Shown: one piece after another, positions 17,225 through 24,179 of the stretch | Position numbering within the stretch: position 1 is the stretch's first letter | How the letters are laid out: every line of letters begins with the position of its first letter | Assembly: GCA_017554605.1 (NCBI GenBank) | Contig: JAFZIA010000011.1 | Coordinates: 1 to 46,990, forward strand | From: Bacteroidaceae bacterium | Lineage (GTDB): Bacteria; Bacteroidota; Bacteroidia; Bacteroidales; Bacteroidaceae | Length of the DNA stretch: 46,990 nt | Reading direction: 5' to 3' | The notes under the pieces: model-generated | Told to the model about the DNA's origin: nothing | Databases searched by the model: none | The model's input: the letters and a program-made list of their open reading frames with translations, nothing else | Translations under genes and position numbers: made by a program

Positions 17225-17401
17225 TCCTCGCCACACACCGCGCAAACGCGCGTGTGCAATATATTCTGTGCGAAGTTACAAAAAATTCCCGCACGCACAG
17301 CAATTATTAAAGTTATTTGTTTACAAAAAGTAAACATATTTCGAAAAACAGGAGTTTTTTAACGAAAACCCGAGAACTGTGAACAAAAAAACATCTTTTA
17401 T

Positions 17402-17432
17402 TTTGCATTTAGCGCTCTTTGCACTACTTTTG
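17402..17432 (+). promoter_or_regulatory. Promoter of thyA-folA
   Basis: TTTG at 17402-17405 and TACTTTTG at 17425-17432 are separated by 19 bp, fitting the Bacteroidetes -33 TTTG and -7 TAnnTTTG pair. The -7 box ends 18 bp before the thyA ATG, so the leader is very short. Confidence 0.75.
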
Positions 17433-17450
17433 CTGTAAAGCACTATAAAA

Positions 17451-18245
17451 ATGAAACAATACCTATCACTTTTAGAAAGAATACTGAACGAAGGAGCACG
17501 CAAGGACGACCGTACAGGCACCGGCACGCTGAGCGTATTCGGACACCAGATGCGTTTCAACCTCGAGGAGGGATTCCCCTGTCTCACAACCAAAAAGCTC
17601 CATCTCAAGTCCATAATACACGAGCTGCTGTGGTTCCTCAACGGAGACACCAACGTGAAATACCTGCAGGACAACGGAGTGAGAATATGGAACGAGTGGG
17701 CCGACGAGAACGGCGACCTGGGACACATATACGGCTACCAATGGCGTTCGTGGCCCGACTACGACGGCGGACACATCGACCAGATAAGTGAGGTTGTAGA
17801 GACAATAAAGCACAACCCCGACAGCCGCCGCATAATTGTCAACGCGTGGAACGTGGCCGACATCAAGAATATGAACCTCCCACCCTGCCACGCAATGTTC
17901 CAGTTCTACGTTGCCGACGGCAAGCTGAGCCTGCAGCTCTACCAGCGCAGCGCCGACTGCTTCCTGGGCGTCCCCTTCAACATTGCATCGTATGCACTGC
18001 TGTTGCAGATGATGGCGCAGGTGACAGGCCTCAAGGCTGGAGAATTCATTCACACTCTGGGCGACGCGCACCTTTACGTCAACCATCTTGAGCAGGCCAA
18101 GCTGCAGCTCACACGCGAGCCCTACGCCCTGCCGCAGATGAGAATAAACCCCGACGTAAAGGAGATCTTCGACTTCAAGTTCGAGGACTTCACGCTCGAG
18201 AATTACACAGCGCACCCGCACATAAAAGGAGTGGTTGCAGTATAA
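17451..18245 (+). CDS. thyA: Thymidylate synthase
   Basis: 264 residues, the same length as the classical enzyme. It converts dUMP to dTMP using methylene-tetrahydrofolate. Catalytic Cys146 is in [21 protein letters not shown] near the N-terminus binds phosphate, and [17 protein letters not shown] and HLYVNHLEQ are the expected conserved blocks. A clear promoter lies immediately upstream, and dihydrofolate reductase follows after 21 bp, the usual functional pair since ThyA makes dihydrofolate. Confidence 0.98.
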   Translation: MKQYLSLLERILNEGARKDDRTGTGTLSVFGHQMRFNLEEGFPCLTTKKLHLKSIIHELLWFLNGDTNVKYLQDNGVRIWNEWADENGDLGHIYGYQWRSWPDYDGGHIDQISEVVETIKHNPDSRRIIVNAWNVADIKNMNLPPCHAMFQFYVADGKLSLQLYQRSADCFLGVPFNIASYALLLQMMAQVTGLKAGEFIHTLGDAHLYVNHLEQAKLQLTREPYALPQMRINPDVKEIFDFKFEDFTLENYTAHPHIKGVVAV

Positions 18246-18266
18246 CAACACCCGCAAGAACCGACA

Positions 18267-18755
18267 ATGAAGATAGCACTCATAGCAGCAATAGCACAGA
18301 ACAGAGCGATAGGGAACGGGAACAAGCTCATATACTGGTTGCCCAACGACCTCAAGCGTTTCAAGACACTCACCACCGGACACACCATCATTATGGGCAG
18401 CAACACTTTCCGTTCGCTACCCAAAGGCGCGCTACCCAACCGCCGCAACATTGTTCTTTCGCGTAAAGGCGGCGAATTTCCCAGAGCAGACACTTTTCCG
18501 TCGCTCGAAGCTGCCCTTGCAAGCTGCAACAACCAAGAGACAGTGTACATAATAGGCGGAGAAATGCTATACAACTGCGCAATGCCCATTGCCGACACAT
18601 TGTGCCTCACCGAGGTTGACAACACACCTGCCGAGGCCGACGCATTCTTCCCCGAAATAGATAAAAGCATCTGGAAAGAGATTGAGCGCGAACAATATAC
18701 AACCGACGAGAAGCACCAGTACAGCTACTCTTTCGTAACATACGAAAAGGCATAA
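18267..18755 (+). CDS. folA: Dihydrofolate reductase
   Basis: 162 residues. It reduces dihydrofolate to tetrahydrofolate with NADPH, regenerating the cofactor used by ThyA encoded just before it. Visible signatures are IALIAAIAQNRAIGNGNKL at the start, WLPNDLKRFKTLT with the active-site acidic residue, GSNTFRSLP for NADPH, and VYIIGGEMLY. It is second in the thyA-folA operon and is followed by a strong terminator. Confidence 0.97.
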   Translation: MKIALIAAIAQNRAIGNGNKLIYWLPNDLKRFKTLTTGHTIIMGSNTFRSLPKGALPNRRNIVLSRKGGEFPRADTFPSLEAALASCNNQETVYIIGGEMLYNCAMPIADTLCLTEVDNTPAEADAFFPEIDKSIWKEIEREQYTTDEKHQYSYSFVTYEKA

Positions 18756-18785
18756 CAAACGAACTATAATTTTTATTTAAAAAGC

Positions 18786-18829
18786 AAATAGAGGATAACC
18801 TGTCATTACTTTTGGGTTATCCTCTATTT
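18786..18829 (+). terminator. Rho-independent terminator after folA
   Basis: A perfect 15-bp stem, AAATAGAGGATAACC at 18786-18800 with its complement at 18815-18829, encloses a 14-nt loop; T-rich bases follow. It lies between convergent genes and may also act on the minus strand, where the leading A run becomes a T run. Confidence 0.88.
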
Positions 18830-18875
18830 TGTTGGGATTGAAATAAAAAGAACGGTTTTGTCAAATTTATTCCGC

Positions 18876-20636
18876 TCACTGGGCGGCCTGCTGCACCTCA
18901 CGCATCACACGCAGCCAATTGCCACCCCATATCTTTCGAATATCATCGGCCAAAAAGCCCTTTCGCAACAGCTCGCGCGTAACATTACGCAGTTGCGAAG
19001 CATCGGCACAGCCTACGACACAGCCATCGCCGTCAAAATCGGTTCCAATACCCACGTGGTCGATACCTGCAACCTCCACCGCGTGCAATAGATGCTGCAT
19101 AAAATCGTCAAGCGTAGCCTCACCCTTCTCAACCAAAAAACCACTGTACATTGTAACCTGCACGACACCTCCTTTGAAGGCAATAGCTCTCAGTTGCTCA
19201 TCGGTAAGATTACGGGGGTGATTACACAGCGCCCTGCACGAAGAGTGCGAACACACGACAGGCACACTACTCAATTCAAGAACATCGTAGAACGTACTCT
19301 CGGCAGCGTGCGAGAGGTCGACCATCATTCCCACGCGGTTCATTTCACTCACCACACTGCGACCGAATGAGCTCAGCCCACCGTGCTCACCGTTGCCGCG
19401 CGCCGAGTCGCATATATCATTGTCGCCATTGTGGCACAATGTCATATACACAACCCCCATACGCCTGTAACGCTCCACATTAGCAACGTCGCGCCCAATT
19501 GCGTATCCATTCTCAATGCCCCGCATAATGACGCGCTTACCCTCTTTCTTGAGCGCCACAACCTCATCGGGAGTATCTGCAAGCGCCACGAACCGGTTAC
19601 AACAGGACACTTTATCGGCAATTGCCTGCAAAATAACGTCAGCCTTGCGTGTGGCAGCAGCGAGCGCCTCTGCATCGCGCCCCTCCTGCTTTAGATAGGC
19701 AACCATTACCACCGCATCGAGTGCACCCTCGCACATTTTATGCAGGTCGACAAGAGCCTTATCACTACGTTCATCAAGGCGGTAACCGTCGGCAAAAAGC
19801 ATAGGAGTATCGCAATGCGAGTCAATGGATATTATACTGCGATGCAGTTCCTTTGCCCTGCGATAAAGCGTTGCCTCACTCACTACCCAATTGAACAGGG
19901 GGAGCATACAACGGTTGTTGTCTTTCATTATAAAGCTCTCGGGATGCCACTGCACGCCCATTATAGAGCGCCCGTCAACAGCCTCCATAGCCTCGATAAC
20001 CCCATCGGTTGCCCGCGCCGAGACCACAAAGCCTTGTGGCACACGCGACACTGCCTGATGATGAAATGTATTGACTGCCAACGTATCGCAAGCAAATATT
20101 TGCGACAGCCTTGTCCCTTTTTCTATACGCACGCCGTGCGTTGCCACTCCACGCTCCTCGCTCTGGTCGTGATTGAGGAGAACATCGCCCAGCGCAGCAT
20201 ATATATCTTGATGCACACCACCGCCCAGCGCAGCCGCCAACGTCTGCACACCGCGACAAATACCCAAAATGGGCAACTGACGGTCAACGGCAAGGCGCAC
20301 AAGTAACAGCTCCTGCGCATCGCGCTTGGGATTTATCGTATGCAGCAACGAGTAATCGGGCTCCTCGTTCATATAACGTGGGTCAATATCAGCACCGCCC
20401 GAGAGCACAACCGCATCCACCGCATCGAGCGTATCGACAAGCGCATCGCGCTCTATATACGGAGGAATAAGCAAGGGAACGCCCCCTGCCGCCAAGACTG
20501 AAGCATAATAGGCCTCGGCAAGACACGCGTTCCCTTCGTTAAAGTTGGCTGTTATTCCTATTACAGGCTTGCCGCCGGCAACAGGATAATGGCTGTGCAG
20601 TTCCCCATATTCTTTATTCAGGTCGAACTGTTCCAT
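18876..20636 (-). CDS. Fusion of class I glutamine amidotransferase-like hydrolase (peptidase C26) and membrane dipeptidase (M19)
   Basis: 586 residues from the ATG at 20636; a start 57 bp upstream would run into the Lrp gene. Residues about 20-250 are a gamma-glutamyl hydrolase/PuuD-type domain: LSGGADIDP, nucleophile Cys127 in LGICRGVQ, and His231/Glu233 in QWHPES. Residues about 265-586 are an M19 renal-dipeptidase domain: zinc ligands in IDSHCDTP (His274, Asp276), ENG (Glu375), CHNGDND, DLSHAAES, CSHSSCRA and GIGTDFDG. All expected catalytic residues of both halves appear present. One chain could cleave gamma-glutamyl bonds and then dipeptides. No signal peptide is seen, so the protein is probably cytoplasmic. 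It lies 13 bp after the Lrp/AsnC regulator gene. Confidence 0.92.
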   Translation of the reverse strand: MEQFDLNKEYGELHSHYPVAGGKPVIGITANFNEGNACLAEAYYASVLAAGGVPLLIPPYIERDALVDTLDAVDAVVLSGGADIDPRYMNEEPDYSLLHTINPKRDAQELLLVRLAVDRQLPILGICRGVQTLAAALGGGVHQDIYAALGDVLLNHDQSEERGVATHGVRIEKGTRLSQIFACDTLAVNTFHHQAVSRVPQGFVVSARATDGVIEAMEAVDGRSIMGVQWHPESFIMKDNNRCMLPLFNWVVSEATLYRRAKELHRSIISIDSHCDTPMLFADGYRLDERSDKALVDLHKMCEGALDAVVMVAYLKQEGRDAEALAAATRKADVILQAIADKVSCCNRFVALADTPDEVVALKKEGKRVIMRGIENGYAIGRDVANVERYRRMGVVYMTLCHNGDNDICDSARGNGEHGGLSSFGRSVVSEMNRVGMMVDLSHAAESTFYDVLELSSVPVVCSHSSCRALCNHPRNLTDEQLRAIAFKGGVVQVTMYSGFLVEKGEATLDDFMQHLLHAVEVAGIDHVGIGTDFDGDGCVVGCADASQLRNVTRELLRKGFLADDIRKIWGGNWLRVMREVQQAAQ

Positions 20637-20649
20637 AGTGATACACAGC

Positions 20650-21120
20650 TTATTCCATTGGCAAATTCCTCTTGATGCTACTATCGAGCACAATCATTGT
20701 CTCGGTGCTGACAACCCCCGGAATGCTCTGTATCTTGTTATTGAGCAAATCCATAAGCTGCTCATTGTCGTGAGCATACATTTTCACGAGGATAGAATAA
20801 GGACCGGTAGTGAATGAGCACTCCACAACCTCTGTTATGCCACGCAAATGCTCTACCGCGTCCTTGTACATCGAACCCTTCTCGAGACGGATACCCACGT
20901 ATGTGCAGGTTTTATATCCCAAGCGCTTGAAATCAATCTCGTAGCTCGAACCCGAAATTATACCCATATCTATAAGATGCTGCACGCGCAAGTGTATTGC
21001 GGCTCTCGACACCCCGCAAAGCTCCGCCACGTTGCGGAATGGTATTCGTGCATCTTTAGAAATGATGCCAAGGATTTTAAGATCAAGGCTGTCTACCTTG
21101 CAATCTATATTATTCTTCAT
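20650..21120 (-). CDS. Lrp/AsnC family transcriptional regulator
   Basis: 156 residues. The N-terminal helix-turn-helix is visible at LDLKILGIISKDARIPFRNVAELCGVSRAAIHLRVQHL (about 12-50). The C-terminal RAM-like effector domain follows, with FTTGPYSILVKMYAHD and IPGVVSTETMIVL. Family members sense amino acids and act as dimers or octamers. It lies directly upstream of the C26-M19 peptidase gene (13 bp) and may regulate it in response to amino acids or peptides; that link is an inference. Confidence 0.93.
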   Translation of the reverse strand: MKNNIDCKVDSLDLKILGIISKDARIPFRNVAELCGVSRAAIHLRVQHLIDMGIISGSSYEIDFKRLGYKTCTYVGIRLEKGSMYKDAVEHLRGITEVVECSFTTGPYSILVKMYAHDNEQLMDLLNNKIQSIPGVVSTETMIVLDSSIKRNLPME

Positions 21121-21159
21121 AATAATGTTGATGATTTTATGTTTGTTAGTTAGTTTTTT

Positions 21160-21981
21160 TCATTTCATTATCTTTACTATCTCCAGGTCGAACACCAGTG
21201 CGCTGTAGGGAGGAATAGCCGAATTTCCGCGTGCGCCGTAGGCAAGATTCCACGGAATGTATATCTTGCACTTTGTACCCTCGGGAAGTGTGCACAGCGC
21301 CTCGGCAAAGCCCGGAATGAGCTTGGCCACAGGCAGGTCAACCACCTCGCCCCTCGACGAGTCAAAAGTAGTTCCGTCGGCAAACATTCCGCGGTAAATA
21401 CATTTTACATTGTCGAACGGAGTGGCAAGCTCGCCCTTGCCCATTTCCTTTATCTTGTACTGCAAGCCGCTCGGCAACGTCTGCACACCCTCACGCGCAG
21501 CATTCATCTGCATAAACTTTTCGCTCGCGCTACGGTACATACGGTAATTATAGTATTCCACTGCCGTTCTTGTATCCATAGCACCACCGCCATTTATTGC
21601 TGCAACTATTCCTGCGAGAAAGTGTTCACGGCTGATTTTCATTGTCGTATCGTTGCCGTAGACCTCACTCTGCGCCCTGCCGAGCATTGCTATTGCGCGC
21701 GTGCCTATGTAGAGTCCCTGAGCGTATGCATATTTACTGCCACTCCCGTCGGTTGGGAAAGCGTGGCAGATACCGCGCACAAACTCCTCTACGTACTCCT
21801 TGTCCACCCCAAGTTCCTCGGTCATAATAGCGGACAAATCCTTTGACAACTGAAGAGCCACCGCGTACGAGATTGAGTCGTTGGGAGTGAGCAGTTCCGT
21901 GCCCTTCTCCTCCCTCTCCACCGGCGCGCACGATGCAAGGAGCAGCGCAACCACAGAGAACAGTATCGATAAACGCTTCAT
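21160..21981 (-). CDS. FKBP-type peptidyl-prolyl cis-trans isomerase, lipoprotein
   Basis: 273 residues. Lipoprotein signal with lipobox LLASC (Cys18). Residues about 30-160 are a helical dimerisation region as in FkpA/Mip proteins (SISYAVALQLSKDL). Residues about 165-273 are an FKBP domain: LPSGLQYKIKEMGKG, YRGMFADGTTFDSSRG, IPGFAEALCTLPEGTKCKIYIP, YGARG and PPYSALVFDLEIV. It assists folding of envelope proteins. It is 6 bp after a second, non-lipidated FKBP gene, an apparent local duplication with different location signals. Confidence 0.93.
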   Translation of the reverse strand: MKRLSILFSVVALLLASCAPVEREEKGTELLTPNDSISYAVALQLSKDLSAIMTEELGVDKEYVEEFVRGICHAFPTDGSGSKYAYAQGLYIGTRAIAMLGRAQSEVYGNDTTMKISREHFLAGIVAAINGGGAMDTRTAVEYYNYRMYRSASEKFMQMNAAREGVQTLPSGLQYKIKEMGKGELATPFDNVKCIYRGMFADGTTFDSSRGEVVDLPVAKLIPGFAEALCTLPEGTKCKIYIPWNLAYGARGNSAIPPYSALVFDLEIVKIMK

Positions 21982-21987
21982 AGGAAA

Positions 21988-22572
21988 TTACAGTACTTCT
22001 ATGAGCTCTACATCAAATATCAACGCGCTGTAGGGAGGTATATTCTCGCCTGCGCCGTGAGCGCCGTATGCCATATTCTGAGGTATGTAGAGTCTCCATT
22101 TTGAACCCTCGCCCATCAACTGCAGAGCCTCTACCCAACCTGCAATAACCTGCGACACGCCAAATACAGCAGGCTCGCCGCGACGGACAGAGCTGTCGAA
22201 CAATGTTCCGTCGATGAGCGTACCCTCGTAGTGGCAGCGTACACGGTCGGTAGCCTTAGGCTTTTTGCCATTACCCTCGACAAGCACCTCATACTGCAAT
22301 CCGCTGGCAAGAGTTACAACGCCCTCTTTCTTTGCGTTGGCAGCCAAAAAAGCCTCGCCCTCGGCTTTCACCTTGGCATACTCCTCCTCGGCAAGCTTCT
22401 GAAAATACTCGCTAACAACCTTTTGCGCTTCGGCGTGGGTAATCTCCGTTGCCGCACCATTGAGGACAGCTTGCATAGCCTTCACAAAGTCCTCCACACA
22501 AATTCCACTCGCATTCATCGAGAGCAGGTTCTGTCCGATACCCATTCCCAAAGCATAACTAAATTTATCCAT
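21988..22572 (-). CDS. FKBP-type peptidyl-prolyl cis-trans isomerase (FklB/Mip-like)
   Basis: 194 residues with no signal peptide, so probably cytoplasmic. The N-terminal helical part starts FSYALGMGIGQNLLSM as in FklB and Mip. The FKBP domain covers about 85-194: LASGLQYEVLVEGNGKKP, YEGTLIDGTLFDSS, VIAGWVEALQLMGEGSKWRLYIPQNMAYG and PPYSALIFDVELIEVL. First gene of the minus-strand group FKBP, FKBP lipoprotein, Lrp, C26-M19, with gaps of 6, 39 and 13 bp. Confidence 0.94.
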   Translation of the reverse strand: MDKFSYALGMGIGQNLLSMNASGICVEDFVKAMQAVLNGAATEITHAEAQKVVSEYFQKLAEEEYAKVKAEGEAFLAANAKKEGVVTLASGLQYEVLVEGNGKKPKATDRVRCHYEGTLIDGTLFDSSVRRGEPAVFGVSQVIAGWVEALQLMGEGSKWRLYIPQNMAYGAHGAGENIPPYSALIFDVELIEVL

Positions 22573-22939
22573 AATTATTTCTTACTTTAAATAAACTTTT
22601 TAATTGTCATTTTGTAAAGCAACAACCCACATTTACACGGGTCGAAACGCTTGCGAATATACAACATTTTCTTTATATTACTAATTTTTTGCTTATTTTT
22701 TAAGCTGTACCCCCATTTTTTATTTAAAAAACAGCAAACACAGAGAGGTTGCATTTTACAATTTGTCATTATCACAAAAAAGCAATAAAACGACTGAATA
22801 TACTTTATCTTTGTCAATACGAACGAAAATATGTCAATATACCAATAAAAGCTCGATTTTATTTTATAACTTCGCACCAAATAAACCGCGCACGCGCACA
22901 ATACCTCATTAAAAAGAAATCCTAACCAACAAGCAAACA
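22573..22939. other. Divergent intergenic region with candidate promoter boxes
   Basis: No gene is seen in this A/T-rich 367-bp gap between divergent operons. On the plus strand TATCTTTG at 22806-22813 and TAACTTCG at 22867-22874 match the TAnnTTTG/TAnnTTCG -7 consensus and could drive the metal-transport/porW/porX operon; neither has a clear TTTG at -33. On the minus strand TATATTCG near 22652-22659 could serve the FKBP operon. Confidence 0.4.
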
Positions 22940-23323
22940 ATGGCAAACACTTTTCTTCTTATAGCAATTCTCATAGTCCTCGTTGTACTCTATTTCCTGT
23001 TCAACAACTACCGCAAGACAATGGGCGACCCCCATCACGACGAGCATCACCACGACGGTGGTGATGGAGTGTGCTGCGGACGCCACACTGTATGCGACAA
23101 GGGCTACGACAACAGCAGCCTCTATTTCGACGACGAAGAGCTCGACCGCTTCAAGGACAGGGAGCAGGAGAGCTACAGCGACGAGGAGGTCGAGGAGTTC
23201 CGCACGGTCCTCTACACAATGAAGGAGGAAGAGGTGGACCAATGGGTAAAGTGCCTTGCCGCACGGCACATCGAACTGCCCTCACAGCTCAAGGACGAGA
23301 TATTTCTAATGCTTCAGCAGTAA
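22940..23323 (+). CDS. Small membrane-anchored His/Cys-rich protein
   Basis: 127 residues. Residues about 4-21 form one transmembrane helix. A histidine cluster (His32, 33, 36, 37, 38) and the motif CCGRHTVC (Cys45, Cys46, Cys52) follow, then an acidic helical C-terminal half (DDEELDRFKDREQE, SDEEVEEFRTVLYTM). The clustered His and Cys suggest metal binding. It lies 10 bp before a zinc/manganese-type ABC permease gene, which supports a metal-related role. Similar small CCG-containing proteins occur in other Bacteroidales, but I know of no established function. First gene of a long plus-strand operon. Confidence 0.75.
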   Translation: MANTFLLIAILIVLVVLYFLFNNYRKTMGDPHHDEHHHDGGDGVCCGRHTVCDKGYDNSSLYFDDEELDRFKDREQESYSDEEVEEFRTVLYTMKEEEVDQWVKCLAARHIELPSQLKDEIFLMLQQ

Positions 23324-23333
23324 GAAGGGCAAA

Positions 23334-24137
23334 ATGGAAATCTTGGAGTATCAGTTTTTTCAGAACGCACTCATCGGCAGCCTCTTTGCCTGCATAGCCT
23401 GCGGGATAATAGGCGTATATGTAGTCACAAGGCGATTGGTATTCATCAGTGGAGGAATAACGCACGCCAGCTTCGGCGGGGTGGGATTGGGAATGTATCT
23501 TGGAATAAACCCCGCACTGACAGCATTCGTTTTTGCGGCAGCCTCGGCTCTTGGAGTGGAACTGATGGGACGGAAGGAAGTGCGAGAAGACTCGGCAATA
23601 GCCCTCTTTTGGATTCTGGGAATGTCGGCAGGAATAATATTCTGTTTCCTCACCCCCGGATACAGCAGCGAGATGTCAACCTACCTGTTCGGCAACATTC
23701 TCACCATAACCCCGGCCGACATAATAACCCTTGCAGCAATATCCCTCATACTGTCGCTTGTGACAACAATCCTTTACAGGCAGATAGTACTCGTTGCATT
23801 CGACAGCCAGTTCGCATCGACCCGAGGCGTGAACACAAGACTCATTCAAGGCGCAATGATGCTCGCAACCGCCCTGACGATAGTGGCAACTTTGCGCCTC
23901 GTGGGCGTGGTGCTTGTAATGTCAATGCTCACTATCCCACAGATGACAGCCCTGCTCTTTACAAACAATTACGGCAAGGGCATACTGCTGTCAATAGCCA
24001 TCGGATACGCGGCCACCCTGTTGGGACTTATATTGTCGTACAACATAAACGTACCGTCGGGAGCAACCATAATACTCTGTTCCATTGCAATATACACACT
24101 TTGCCGCATAGCAAAGCGAACATCGGGAACACAATAA
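23334..24137 (+). CDS. Metal ABC transporter permease (ZnuB/MntB type)
   Basis: 267 residues with about eight hydrophobic helices. Family features are FFQNALIGSLFACIACGIIGVYVVTRR at the start, FISGGITHASFGGVGLG (the cytoplasmic EAA-like loop), VLVMSMLTIPQMTALL and the final GATIILCSI. It would form the membrane channel for Zn, Mn or Fe import. No ATPase or substrate-binding gene is in the window, so its partners must be elsewhere. The neighbouring His/Cys-rich protein may substitute for part of the metal capture; that is inference. Confidence 0.92.
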   Translation: MEILEYQFFQNALIGSLFACIACGIIGVYVVTRRLVFISGGITHASFGGVGLGMYLGINPALTAFVFAAASALGVELMGRKEVREDSAIALFWILGMSAGIIFCFLTPGYSSEMSTYLFGNILTITPADIITLAAISLILSLVTTILYRQIVLVAFDSQFASTRGVNTRLIQGAMMLATALTIVATLRLVGVVLVMSMLTIPQMTALLFTNNYGKGILLSIAIGYAATLLGLILSYNINVPSGATIILCSIAIYTLCRIAKRTSGTQ

Positions 24138-24179
24138 AAGCATTTTTTTGCAGTTAATATAACGATACACACCATAAAC

